This document shows positions 27,433 through 39,807 of a stretch of 64,000 bases of DNA, one piece after another. The notes under the pieces were generated by a model. The model was given only the letters and a program-made list of their open reading frames with translations. It had not been told where the DNA came from and made no database searches. How positions within the stretch are numbered: the stretch's first letter is position 1; each line of letters begins with the position of its first letter. The stretch covers positions 16,099,116 to 16,163,115 of the forward strand of contig CM060856.1 in assembly GCA_030737835.1 (NCBI GenBank), in the 5' to 3' direction. The DNA is from Acorus gramineus (taxonomy: Eukaryota > Streptophyta > Magnoliopsida > Acorales > Acoraceae). Both the position numbers and the translations under genes were made by a program.

Positions 27433-27675
27433 GATACACGCAGCCCCGTTTACAGCCCCATTTCATTATGATAGAACAATATATACTGTGTTATCATAGT
27501 GTATAGCTTCTATTATAGTTTATGATATGATTTTTTTTTTCAACTCGAAAAAAATATATTATTGTATCTCAGTATATACATCATTTCATATAATAACATA
27601 CACTTTAAAAAGAGAGTGTATGATTTTAAAAAAAATGATATGGACTGTAACGAGGGTTGTAACGGGGTAGATGTA
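27433..27675 (+). mobile_element. MITE with CAGCCCCGTT-type ends (block copy 1)
   Basis: The left part GATACACGCAGCCCCGTT and the right part AACGGGGTAGATGTATTCC are imperfect complements. The interior is AT-rich and non-coding. An inverted relative lies at 26200-26416. Confidence 0.45.
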
Positions 27676-28184
27676 TTCCGTATTTAGCTTGGAGGTTTGC
27701 TTGTAGTCTTGTGAAGTCCATTATAGACACATGTCCATGTGCAATAAGTAATTTTTCATCCCACATCGATTAAGATTAATTCTTACCAAACTTATATGGT
27801 ATGTAGGTCAAGTGTCATTTATTTATGAAAAACACATCAATGTTTATGAAAATTTCCTTTTGTAAGTACATCTCTTGAACTTAAAAGAAAACTTGAACAT
27901 ATATTTAGGTAGTGTTTGATTACATGATTGAGTAGCTTTGATTTTTGTAGGAAGGTGCTTTTACAATCATACAACCAAACAGTTTTACTATGGTAGTTTT
28001 CAGACAGATTTCAGGCAAATAGCATTCAAAAGCTGCGATTTCCAAAATTTATGGGGAGGCAACTTCTTACAGAACCAGTTTTAAATTCAGCATTTACAGA
28101 AAATCAGTTTTTACAATCCCACTACTGAACGCTGCTTTTAGTTTATATTGTTGAGCAAGAAATAGCTTTCTTCCCAGTCTCTTA

Positions 28185-28786
28185 GAGCATCTCCAATCCT
28201 ATATTCAAACATTTACTCAAATTTAAATTTGAGTAAAAATCACCCAAAACCCTCTCCAACCATTTAACCATACTCATACCAAATCAAGCTTTTACTCAAA
28301 TCTTTACCCAAATCAAGGGAGACTCAAATCTTTACTCAAATTTTCAACAACTTTTTTTTTTTCCTTTTAACTCCACATTTAGTTGAATTATATTAGATGT
28401 CTTCTTACCCCCCAAAATTTTCACCGTCTCTTGAAACCAAAAAAAAAAAAGGTAGTCTTCTTTTTCAAGTCTTCATCTTTGTTGTTTAACTTCTTATTTT
28501 TACTCCAATAAAAGAAAATTACTTTTACCCTTTTTTTCCCAAAAACTTAAATGATGATAATTTTTAAATTTAAATATCTTGAAAGGAAAAAAAATTGAGT
28601 AGTAAAAAAGTTTGGAGAAATGGCTTTGAAAATAATTACATAAAATAATTAGAAGAAGATGTGAATTTTTAAAAGATTTGAGTAAAACACAAAGTGATGG
28701 TTTGAGACACATCATATCAAATCAAGTTTTTACTTAAATTTTAAGTAAAATTTAGGTATAAATTTAAATAATGGCTGAAGATGGCC
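28185..28786. mobile_element. PIF/Harbinger-type MITE with GAGCATCTCCAA end (block copy 1)
   Basis: It begins GAGCATCTCCAATCC and ends ATGGCTGAAGATGGCC. TTA flanks both ends (28182-28184 and 28787-28789). GAGCATCTCCA is a common terminus of this MITE class. The open frame at 28500-28715 is inside it and is not a gene. Confidence 0.6.
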
Positions 28787-29107
28787 TTAGGAGCTCTCTT
28801 CTTTCTTATATTTTTGCATTGTACCATAGGTCAACTGTTCTACAATTCTAAAAAAGGACCTCCCATGATGCCCGTTTGAAAACTCATTTTATTTTATTTT
28901 TTTGTTCTAAACACATATTTTGTTTTAAAATGTGAAACAAATTTTTTAATTAATTATATTTTTTAAATCTATTTAAAAACACAAACGTGCTTTTAGATCC
29001 ATATAAAATAAAAATATATTTCAATCCCCTTTTCAAATGGGTCTGAATGAATATAACGCTTATATAATGAAAAAGAAAACTTTTTCAATAAAAATAGGAG
29101 AAATGAA

Positions 29108-29625
29108 TTAGGGGCCCATGTGGTCACCTATTTATTAGCTTTAGGTCCCTAAAGTTTTTTATGTTTTTTTTAGGTGTATGAGACGGTGAAAAATTATCTT
29201 TAAGTCCCTTTAACCAGATATTGTTCAAAAATATTAAAAATTCTCCCGCTTAATTATTTCAGTACATTGTTAACACTCTTCAATATATTATTAAATAATT
29301 TCTTTATTCTATTAACACTCTTTAATATATTGCTAATATTCGCATAAAATGACTCACACTCAATTATTTTAATATATTGTAAACACTCTCGAATACATTG
29401 TTAACGATTTTCAATGCATTGTTAATGCTTTCTAGTACATTATTAACCTTCATATAATTGGGTGAGGGTATTTTTATATTTTTAAACAACACACAGTTAG
29501 AGGGATCTAAAAATAACTTTTCATCACCTTAGGGATATAAAAAAATTTAAAATTTTTTAGGGATGTAAAAATTATAGACAGGGTCCACAGATACCCCTAA
29601 TTAAATTCCCCATAAAAATAATATT
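29108..29625. mobile_element. Non-autonomous element with minisatellite-like core (block copy 1)
   Basis: The ends form an imperfect inverted repeat (AATTAGGGGCCCATGTGG on the left; ACCCCTAATTAAAT on the right). The core (29255-29450) is a degenerate array of a unit like TTAACACTCTTCAATATATT, about 25-35 bp per unit. The equivalent in block copy 2 is about 33958-34435. Confidence 0.45.
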
Positions 29626-31530
29626 TTTTTTTATCAAAACCTTCAGTTATAATGCACATGGATAACTTAAATCCCTTCACTAAACAGGGTATCTATCTAT
29701 CTTATCCTATTAAGAAGAAGTTCCGTGTTTACATCTTATTTGGGTTTCAATGAGTAGTACAAATCACCGTATTGAAAAATGAATTTAAAAAGAAAAAAAA
29801 ATCTATTTTATTTTATACATTTATAAAATATAAACATACGATATACGATGACTTAAACAAAATACAAATAGAAAAAAACAAAAATCTATATATATAAGTA
29901 CTTTAACTCTAGTCTTTCTAGAAGACAACATCACGCCAGTATATTTTACTATTCAAAACACTGTTGTGTTAGTATTTTCATTTTTTTTTAATCATACACC
30001 TAAACATGTAACAGAACTATTTTTTCAAAAGTCACTATTTTTAACATGTTATCGCTTTTGTAGAAATTAAAAACACAAATGTGTTTTTAAATGGTTTCTA
30101 AAAAAAACATATTTAATAAAAAAAATAGTTCTAAATACAAAATGTATACTTTTTAAAAAGTAAATGAATTTAGTTTTTTTTAGGAATTGCGTTTTATTAA
30201 ATTATTACATATAAAAGTATACTTTCCAAATGGATTTTCTGTAACCCTCTTGGAAGTAATTTTGTTTGAAAAAAATGAAAGATTTCAAGTGTAAATTTTC
30301 TCGTTTTTTAGTACAATATAATGAGAATTATAGCATCTCTTAGGTTTGTGACATAACAATCACATAAATACAATTTTATTCAGTCAAAAATTTTCTTCGT
30401 TCTTCCTCCTCACATATTTTATGTGAACTAGAATCTTGAGAATGAGTGATTCACCTAATTTCCCATGAGTAAGAGATTACCTAATTATCAAATGAGCAAA
30501 ATCTTCTTTTAACCATGCTTTTATGGATAATTTGATAAGATTTAGAATATAAGTTATCGGATAAAAAGTTATCAATTTTGTTAATATTATCAATATATTA
30601 ATTTTAATTTTTGGGTAGAATAAAATATCCCAAAATTTTGATTAAAATAAGATAAATATATTTTATCTATAATACTTTCTCTAACAAACATGATAAATTG
30701 TTCTTCAATCATTTATTAACCACTTATTCCCTTGTTTACCATTTATCATTGTGCCAAACCAGCCCATTAGGATGCCTATAAAGACAAATGAGAAATGACT
30801 CACAAAGTTAAAAGCATGGCTCAACAAAGGATGAATGTATCTTTATTTTTGTTAAATTAATTCTGAGTCATGCAAAATTTGTTTCCAAGGTAATCAGTTT
30901 TAACTTTAGTTTCTTGTTTTACATTTTAAACTTCACATCTTAAAAACCATAAAAAAAAAAAAAAAAAAACTACTGACTCAGCAAGCTCTTTATGAAAAAA
31001 ATTGATTGACAGTTCCCTGTATTATATAAAAGGAAAAAGACATACGTAGTCCCATTGTCGTATATAAAAGCATACGTTCATCCCATTTTTTTTAGATATA
31101 AAATTATATACTAATCTTTTAAAGTACATGTTATTATATGAAATGAAGTATATACTGAGATGCAATAGAATATTTTTTTTTATAATAAAAAAATAAAAAA
31201 ATAAACTACAGTATATACTATGATACTATAATATATATTATGTTATTATAATATACGAGTTGTAAAACTAGCCATGTGTATCAGCACTCTATATCAAAAA
31301 CTGGTTTTTTAAATCAACTCCGAACTATATAAAAGTTTGACAATGCCGTTCATTCTAAAGGAAGGAAAATAAATCAAATGCCACGAATCTTTCTACGAAA
31401 GTGGACTTTAGAAGGAATAATTTCAAGGGACAATTTTTTTTTTGGTGAACATATGTGTATTCATTTCAAAAAAGTAAATGTATAAAATTAATTGGAAATG
31501 TAAGTCAAGAAGGAAAATAAAAGACATTAA

Positions 31531-31963
31531 GCGGCTGTTTGGCTAGAGGAATAAGGGTGGAATAGGAGAGAAATAAAGCAAAAAATGTGTTTGGATAGAA
31601 GGAATAAGGGGGTATAGCTATGCGGGATAAGGAAAGAATAAACTGGTATTTGTATTCCAAATCCATCAATGGAATTGTGTTATTCCTCCACTGGTATAAG
31701 TGCACCCACCTATCAAATCACATATCATCATATCAACTCACCTGTCATCACTTCTTATACATCAATGGATCTCACATATCAAATCAACTTTTTACACCTT
31801 ATTCTTCATCAACCAAACACTCCAACCTTTATTATTACGTTTCCCAATAAGAATAACTGAAAACATAACCAAACACAAAATCTCTTATTCCATTGATAAA
31901 GTCAATAATTACTGGAACAGGTATAAACCCCACAATAGCTTATGCCTCTATCCAAACAGGCAC
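31531..31963. mobile_element. Tourist-like MITE (block copy 2)
   Basis: Same element and same TAA flanks (31528-31530, 31964-31966) as at 26657-27111. It was carried along by the duplication and is shorter by small deletions. Confidence 0.75.
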
Positions 31964-33049
31964 TAACTATTTATAAATGCGTACGATTAGAATTCCATAG
32001 ACAAGTACGTTTTACAAAACGTAAAATGATGAGAAGGTTAGATAAATGATACATGTATGAATAAAATTTATATTGGTAGGTACTAATATAAATTAGAGAA
32101 ATAAATTCCAAGTAATTATATTAATCCCTTAATTTTTTATGTCTCCCTATTTTCTTAACATACGAAAACACTTTCAAATTAACAATTACATTGTTTCATA
32201 TACTTCATCCAAATTCCTTATGTATGTATGTTTTTCTCCAAAAATGCTACGTCAAGTAGATTAAACAATATTTAGCTGAGCGCTGATACACGCAGCCCTG
32301 TTTGTAGCCCCGTTTTACTATGATAGAACAGTATATACTATGTTATCATAGTGTATAGCTTCTATTATAGTTTATGACACGATTTTTTTTTTCAAGTCGA
32401 AAAAAATATATTATTGTATCTCAGTATATACATCATTTCATATAATAGCATACACTTTAAAGGGAGAGTGTATGATTTAAAAAAATTGATATGGACTGTA
32501 ACGAGGGTTGTAACGGGGTAGATGTATTCCGTATTTAGCTTGGAGGTTTGCTTGTAGTCTTGTGAAGTCCATTATAGACACATGTCCATGTGCAATAAGT
32601 AATTTTTCATCCCACATCGATTAAAGATTAATTCTTACCAAACTTATATGGTATGTAGGTCAAGTGTCATTTATTTATGAAAAACACATCAATGTTTATA
32701 AATACTTCTCTTGGAAATTTCCTTTTGTAAATACATCTCTTGAACTTAAAAGAAAACTTGCACATATATTTAGGTAGTGTTTGATTACATGATTGAGTAG
32801 CTTTGATTTTTGTAGGAAGGTGCTTTTACAATCATACAACCAAACAGTTTTACTATAGTAGTTTTCAGACAGATTTCAGGCAAATAGCATTCAAAAGCTG
32901 CGATTTCCAAAATTTATGGGGAGGCAACTTCTTGCAGAACCAGTTTTAAATTCAGCATTTACAGAAAATCAGTTTTTACAATCCCACTACTGAACGCTGC
33001 TTTTAGTTTATATTGTTGAGCAAGAAATAGCTTTCTTCCCAGTCTCTTA

Positions 33050-33640
33050 GAGCATCTCCAATCCTATATTCAAACATTTACTCAAATTTAAATTTGAGTA
33101 AAAATCACCCAAAACCCTCTCCAACCATTTAACCATACTCATACCAAATCAAGCTTTTACTCAAATCTTTACCCAAATCAAGGGAGACTCAAAACTTTAC
33201 TCAAATTTTTAACTTTTTTTTTTCTTTAACTCCACATTTAGTTGAATTATATTAGATGTCTTCTTACCCCCCAAAATTTTCACCGTCTCTTGAAACCAAA
33301 AAAAAAAAAAGGTAGTCTTCTTTTTTAAGTCTTCATCTTTGTTGTTTAACTTTTTATTTTTACTCCAATAAAAGAAAATTACTTTTACCCTTTTTTACCC
33401 AAAAACTTAGATGATGATAATTTTTAAATTTAAATATCTTGAAAGGAAGAAAAATTGAGTAGTAAAAAAGTTTGGGGAAATGGCTTTGAAAATAATTATA
33501 GAAAATAATTAAAAGAAGATGTGAATTTTTAAAAGATTTGAGTAAAACACAAAGTGATGGTTTGAGATACATCATATCAAATCAAGTTTTTACTTAAATT
33601 TTAAGTGAAATTTAGGTATAAATTTAAATAATGGCTGGCC
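33050..33640. mobile_element. PIF/Harbinger-type MITE, right end damaged (block copy 2)
   Basis: Counterpart of 28185-28786. The left end and TTA flank (33047-33049) are intact. The right end has lost the GAAGAT part of its terminus and the flanking TTA is changed. Confidence 0.55.
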
Positions 33641-34490
33641 TGAGGAGCTCTCTTCTTTCTTATATTTTTGCATTGGACCATAGGTGAACTGTTCTAAAAT
33701 TCTAAAAAAGGACCTCCCATGATGCCCGTTTGAAAACTCATTTTATTTTATTTTTTTGTTCTAAACACATATTTTGTTTTAAAATGTGAAACAAATTTTT
33801 TAATTAATTATATTTTTTAAATCTATTTAAAAACACAAACGTGTTTTTAGATCTATATAAAATAAAAATATATTTCAGTCCCCTTTTCAAATGGGTCTGA
33901 ATGAATATAACGCTTATATAATGAAAAAGAAAACTTTTTCAATAAAAATAGGAGAAATGAATTAGGGGCCCATGTGGTCACCTATTTATTAGCTTTAGGT
34001 CCCTAAAGTTTTTTATGTTTTTTTTAGGTGTATGAGACGGTGAAAAATTATCTTTAAGTCCCTTTAACCAGATATTGTTTAAAAATATTAAAAATTCCCC
34101 CGCCTAATTATTTCAGTACATTGTTAACACTCTTCAATATATTATTAAGCAATTTCTTTATTCTGTTAACACTCTTTAATATATTGCTAACATTCGCATA
34201 AAATGTCTCACACCCAATTATTTTAGTATATTGTAAACACTCCCGAATACATTGTTAAGGATTTTCAATGCATTGTTAATACTTTCTAGTACATTATTAA
34301 CCTTCATATAATTGGGTGAGGGTATTTTTATATTTTTAAACAACACACCGTTAGAGGGATCTAAAAATAACTTTTCATCACCTTAGGGATGTAAAAATTA
34401 TAGACAGGGTCCACAGATACCCCTAATTAAATTCCCCATAAAAATAATATTTTTTTTTATCAAAACCTTCAGTTATAATGCACTTGGATT

Positions 34491-34839
34491 CTCCTGTCAC
34501 ACACATGGCCCGCAATCGATCGAACCGGCCCGAACCCATGGATTCAGGGTCCGGTTCGTCTTTCACAAGACCGGTTTTTACACTTCGCACATGTCAGGTT
34601 TTTTTTTTGTCCCACCTCCCATCAAAACAGACGGTATATGATCAGACAGTCAACGCAACATCGACAACCGTCCAATTTTAAACGAACGACCAAGATGAAA
34701 GCCAAAAGGCCTCTAATTTTATTTTTTATTTCTTTATTTACTTTTCAAGGGGGATTTCGGTTTTTGAAATCAAAACCAAATTCTCTCAAAATTCACAATC
34801 CGTGATTTCGTTCTCTCCAAAAACCTAAAAAAACCAATA
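34491..34839 (+). promoter_or_regulatory. Upstream region of the GeBP-like gene
   Basis: This 349-bp stretch separates the duplicated block from the GeBP-like start codon. It contains GGCCCGAACCC-type and CCGGTT motifs, then a probable leader rich in CTCTC and CCTAAAA. The start context AATAATGGCG is favourable. No clear TATA box is seen. Confidence 0.4.
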
Positions 34840-35934
34840 ATGGCGACGAAGCGCACCTCGGCGACCTCATCCGCCTCGGCCTCCTCAACCTCCACCACCG
34901 GTTCCTCCTCCTCCGCCTCCGAAGGCGAGGCGGAGAAGACCTCCGCCGTTGCTCCTCCTCCTCAACCCACCGAACCCTCCGCCTCCGCCTCCCAAGAACC
35001 CCAACCCGCCGACCCCTCCATCAAACCCATCAGCTCCAAGCCCATGGACCCCTCCCCCACCACCACCCCACCCTCCTCCAAACCCTCCTCCGCCATCGTC
35101 ACCATCAAACCCTCCTCCGCCTCCCGCAAGAAGAAGAAACCCCGCACCCCCGCCTCCTCCTCCGACCTCCGCCGCCGCCTATCCTCCTTCTCCGGCGGCG
35201 CCGGCAGGTTCTGGAGCGAGTCCGACGAGATCGTCATCCTCCGGGGGATGGTGAGGTTCATCGCCGAGAAGTCCAACGGCGCCGTCCCCGCCTCCGCTAC
35301 CGAGGTGACGCCGCTCCTCGATTTCATACGCGGATCCCTCGGCGTGAACCCTACCCCGACCCAGCTCAGCGACAAGATCCGCCGCCTCCGCATGAAGTAC
35401 AACAACGCCGGCCTCGCCGTCGACTGGTCCACCCCGCACGATATCACCGCTGCCGACCTCGCCAAGAAAATCTGGGCAGCGAATTCCCCAATCAAGGAGG
35501 AACCGAAGAGCAGCAGCCGCAAGAGATCAAAATCATCCGCCCGCCCCACCCGCCCCGCGAGGAAGGTGCACAAGGGGTTCCTCGACGGGTTTGCGTCCCA
35601 CCCGAGATCCGTCCTGAAGGATCTGCCATTGGAGAATGGATTGGGGGATGCGAGCTTGGAAGAGGAATTGGCAGTGGAGGATGGCGGGGCGGATCAGTAT
35701 CTGTTCTTGAATGAGTCTTTGGGGATGTGTAGGGATTTGAGCAAGACGGGGTTCACGGAGGGGGTTCTGAAGAAGGGGTTGGGGCTTCTTAGGTGTTCCA
35801 AGGCGAGGGAGCTGGAGGAGAAGTGGAGGGATCTGTGGGAGCTGGAGAACGAGCTTTCGGAGAGACGGGTTGAGCTTGTGAAGGAACAGATGAGGGAGAT
35901 TTCGTACGCGCTCAGGCTGGCAGGGTCTTCGTAG
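34840..35934 (+). CDS. GeBP/DUF573 transcription factor (GLABROUS1 enhancer-binding protein-like)
   Basis: Plant-specific DNA-binding transcription regulator of the GeBP (storekeeper-related) family, expected in the nucleus; single exon, 364 aa. Residues 1-120 are a low-complexity Ser/Pro/Ala/Thr region ending in a basic cluster (RKKKKPR, 96-102). The DUF573 domain spans about 123-213: RFWSESDEIVILRGM, the aromatic/Leu spacing around LLDFIRGSL, then QLSDKIRRLRMKYNNA. A second basic cluster (SSRKRSK, about 225-231) may be a nuclear localisation signal. The C-terminal conserved part (about 310-355, LEEKWRDLWELENELSERRVEL) has the leucine-spaced, coiled-coil look of GeBP C-termini. The first two thirds use almost only C/G-ending codons, while the last third uses many GAA/GAT/TTG codons. 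Proline-rich or other long frames overlapping it are shadows. Target genes cannot be inferred. Confidence 0.92.
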   Translation: MATKRTSATSSASASSTSTTGSSSSASEGEAEKTSAVAPPPQPTEPSASASQEPQPADPSIKPISSKPMDPSPTTTPPSSKPSSAIVTIKPSSASRKKKKPRTPASSSDLRRRLSSFSGGAGRFWSESDEIVILRGMVRFIAEKSNGAVPASATEVTPLLDFIRGSLGVNPTPTQLSDKIRRLRMKYNNAGLAVDWSTPHDITAADLAKKIWAANSPIKEEPKSSSRKRSKSSARPTRPARKVHKGFLDGFASHPRSVLKDLPLENGLGDASLEEELAVEDGGADQYLFLNESLGMCRDLSKTGFTEGVLKKGLGLLRCSKARELEEKWRDLWELENELSERRVELVKEQMREISYALRLAGSS

Positions 35935-38900
35935 GGGTTTGATGTTTCTCCCGGTGTCGATGATCGCTTTTGGCAGGGTATGTGTTTCTCTAAGATAGAT
36001 AATTTACATTGGTATTTGGCACTGCTCATGCATTCACAATGTTCTGCAACTTAGCATCAATGTTGTTGGTTGAAACTACCTGTCACTTTTCTTTTCCTTT
36101 CTTTTTATTCCATGTTTTAAGCTTGAGTGATCTTCTTTTTATTTGGACTTTTTTTTATGTTAGAATGAAAGATGAACTGTCTGTAACCCTTGGGAGTTCA
36201 AGTTAGAATGCTTAAAATATCTCCTTTAGTAATTAATAGTTTTTGGTTAGTTTTGGGATTGGCGTGGTCAGAAGTTGTTACTAGTATCACTGGCATTGCC
36301 TGATTTGACCATGGGTAGCAAACAATGTCCTGGGGGTCAGAAGCTTCTGTGATAGTTTTTCTATGTTCAACATAACCATGATTATGCTACTAATTAGAAT
36401 CTCAATTAGGGAAGCGTATTCGTGAACCAACCTGATTTGACCATGGGCAGCACACAGTTTATGTAAAAAATTTCTTGGAGATCCCTCGTTTCCTTTTGTT
36501 CTGGGGCTCTCTAATTAATAAGATTGCTCCATCATTTCTTTAATAGAAAGAAAGAAAGAAAAGAAGGAAGGGCACTAAACCCAAATCACCTCAATGGGGT
36601 ATTATCTTTGCTTGCCTTCCTTTGAGAATGGTTGTCCAAGCTCAAAGAGATGCCATAGTGGATTCTTAAATGTTCCAAACCATATAATCCAACAAACTGC
36701 ATGAGGAATGATCCCATAAAATTTGGCCTCCTTGCTTCTATCACCTTTCTATTACTGAAGAGACTGACATCTTGGGATAATCCTACATACCATTATTTTA
36801 AATTGGCAATGGTTCTTAGCATAGAAGATATAATGTGGTAAATTTATACTTTGCTGGCTTATATTTCAGGGATCAATACTAGATTGAAGGAAAAGAATGG
36901 TAGGAGAAAATACTATGAGATTAACAATACCGGTATAACACATGCACACACAAAATGTCATAGATATCTTGTTCATGAAATTATTGTAAGTCTTCTAATT
37001 TACATAATACCAAACATTTACATGATGCTGACACATACCCCACATGGACATGCTATAATTCCTTTAATTTGTTACTAGTATAGAGTATTTTATTTATTTT
37101 ATTGAGATAAGATTTATAATTTCGATTGGATACTTTCATGCAAGGTTGTATGTAAGGAATTTTTTAAAGCAACATTTTTTTATATATATCATATTGACAT
37201 GTGCTATTTATATCCTATTACTAAACATTAAAATGGAGCTGATACATACCACACATGAAACATGCTATCGTTCTCTTAACTTGTTACTAATATATACAGT
37301 TTCAACGGGTACCATCATGCAAGGATTTATGCGTGAATTTGTAGAATATCATAAAGCAACCAGTTATGGTATGTATGGTACCTATGTGTGATTTACAACT
37401 GATTTTAATATCCTGAGATATGGGTTGCTATTATGTTTGCTTATTGGCTCTAGCCTATTTTTAATGCATTTATAACATCCATGTATAAATTCTATGACAT
37501 ATCCAACTATCACAAGTGTCTTTATACTGTACCAAAGGTGCGGTCATTGTTTGTTGTGTTGGGGTCAGAACACGTTGGATCAAGCACCACACCTAAGGGG
37601 ATTTATATTGTGATGTTGTTAGGAAATAGACCTGCATGACCTAACTGATATGGCACACAATGTAAGATGCAGCTCTAAAACCCAGAGTAGTGTATCCTAG
37701 TCACATAGCCTTTCTTTTTAAGGTTGGCAGTGGATATATGAAAAAAAAGGTGAGGAAAATAACATATCAATAATGATACTAACAGTCATTGAGAATTGTA
37801 AACTAAAACATAAAATTTAAAATGTAAAAAGGAAATAAGAAAACAGATGAATAATTCTCAAAATGAGTTTTGAGTCGTGTGTGAATGATCCCCACCATCA
37901 AATCATAATAAGAATGTGGACTGAACTTTTCCTCAACCAATCAGATATACAATAGATTTATGGTTCAATTTCAAGCATGTTTTATGCATTAAATTAATCA
38001 GGATGTGAAGTCTCTTACCTCAATTTACATGAATATTGTACACATTTTTTGCCAGAAAAAATGAATATCACGAAACTCCTGTTGCAAATCAATTTTTTTT
38101 TTTAAATCTGTTTTCTTTTCAAAAGTGATTGTGAGTCCATTCATCTTTCAGTTGATTTGAAGCTACTTGACAATTTTGCTTCATTTTAAAGGGTCTTGAT
38201 GAAAAACAAATGAAAAGCGAAAAAGAATGGCAGTTGGTTATAATCAGTACATTATAATAGTTTATTGAGTATATTGTTTTGGCCAATGATATGGTCAGAT
38301 TGTTTTGGTATCTCTTCCCAACACTGTCTCTTCTCCTGTATTAAATTATTGGCATCCTTTTAACCAACCTTGAGGTTTTGTAATACTGCTGGTCATGAGA
38401 CACAAAAGAAGAATGTATTTTTTCATTCTTGTCTAGAATATTGTAATGTACAACTATTAATGGAACATATATTGATTATTCAGTGCTCTATTATGATTGC
38501 AGGTGATCAAGTGGCGAATGGCTGTGCAAATGGTAGGCTGATTTGAGACTGATTTCACTGTAAGATGGCTTGAGTTATTTGTCGATGCGTAGTTATCTGT
38601 TATGTACAGAGTGGGCCTTGGGGTTTCACTCCAGTTTCCCAGACTGTTTTTAACTTATATTCTGTTGTAGGTAGAGGAACTCTTTAACAGTAGCTGTTAT
38701 GTGAATTGTGGGATATCTATTTTATATTTATCGTGTATCATGATCATGACTTGGAGTGCTCTGTTGAAGTCTGGGGCAATCATCAGTAGTTTCATCATTG
38801 TTGGTCATCTCAACTGATGCTCATGTGCCTCTGCTGATGAAGTACTTCAGCTTTGACTCTAGAAAACAGAATCTGATGAATTAGCTTGTCATACTGCTTA

Positions 38901-39807
38901 CAGGTTTTATACTGTCAAGCCAGGCAAGTGACATTGAAAACTCATCTGCGGTAGGTTTGTTAAGTAGTGCCAGCATCTTCCAGATATGTTCTCATGTTTC
39001 TCTCCCTCTGTCATTTGCATGTTGTTTATTTTGCTTGAAACTTAAAAAGTAATATTGATGTCTGCTGTTAATGCTTCTGAGCAAGATCCACCTTGATCAT
39101 ACTTCAATGCAGGTTAATGAGTTCCCATCTGTTTATAAAATCAGGTGATTCAAAACTCTCTTTTCATCCCTAGGAGAATTATCCAAGATAGAATCAATTG
39201 GTAGCAACTGACTTGTTTGAGGCTGGTAATATATAAACCCTGTTGGATGGTAAAACAAAAGCATTTGTAGCAGGCACAATAAGGTGAAATTTAGGGGAGT
39301 GTATAGCATCTGTTTTTAGAATTTATTCCGCGTTGTCAATTTAAATTCCAGGGAAGTTATTCTGAGAATGATATACAAGAAATGATTATGGGAATGGAGA
39401 AGGCAATGGGTAAGGGAGATGTGGGACGTGGTGGTGGGAGTTTGGGTTTTTTTTTTCTTCTTGCCTTTGATACTGAATGGCTCCAACAAATGCTTGGAAC
39501 ATAGAATGGATGATAAGAAAAAAAACACAGATCAGAATCTATATGTTTAGAATGCATTGTGAGAAAAATAACCCTAAAAAATTGAGTTTTAAGTTGCCAC
39601 TTTGATCAAATCGTTGCTTAAATCATGCAAATCTGTAGTTGGTAAATAATTTGGTGGTCTTATTGTTTGCATTTTTTTAGTGCTAGTGTCTACCATTTTC
39701 TGAAATTATTTATTTATTTATTTTTTACCTAAAAAAGTGCCTGCTAAACGTTTTTTTACTTTCTGTTTTTATAATCTGATCCGACCTGCTAAAAAAGCGC
39801 CTACTAA
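35935..39807 (+). other. 3' flank of the GeBP-like gene, possibly spliced 3' UTR
   Basis: About 40 bp after the stop codon there is a strong donor-like GGTATGTG (35977-35984). Acceptor-like sites follow near 38502 (ATTGCAG|GTGATC), 38670 (GTTGTAG|GTAGAG) and 39113 (AATGCAG|GTTAAT). This suggests, but does not prove, an intron-containing 3' UTR. A LINE-type 3' tail lies at 36470-36545, and a direct repeat of about 208 bp period spans 37020-37360. No coding gene is supported. Confidence 0.35.
36470..36545 (+). mobile_element. LINE 3'-tail fragment
   Basis: The wording GGAGATCCCTCGT...GTTCTGGGGCTCTC...TAATAAGATTGCTCC recurs at 44500-44580 and 48545-48615. It resembles the 3' untranslated tail of plant L1-type LINEs. 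No reverse transcriptase is present. Confidence 0.35.

Larger units (their letters stand above)
24807..29666. repeat. Tandem non-coding duplication, copy 1 (about 4.86 kb)
   Basis: This block is repeated head to tail at 29667-34490. Nearly every line can be matched to the second copy (offset 4860-4863 over most of its length), with scattered substitutions and short indels. No gene is supported; open frames such as 26757-27008 lie inside a MITE. The block lies between reductase gene B and the GeBP-like gene. Confidence 0.93.
29667..34490. repeat. Tandem non-coding duplication, copy 2 (about 4.82 kb)
   Basis: Second copy of the 24807-29666 block, in the same orientation. Its end (CTTCAGTTATAATGCAC at 34468-34484) matches 29641-29657 of copy 1. 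Differences include a longer A run near 30951, a different short segment near 31060-31095 and a deleted right MITE end near 33635. The divergence is clearly greater than in the CGI-58 duplication, so this event is older. Confidence 0.93.

Noticed and set aside
34949..35573. Proline-rich plus-strand frame and long minus-strand frames over the GeBP-like gene
   Set aside because: They are shadows of the C-rich coding sequence; the 364-aa frame contains the conserved DUF573 domain.
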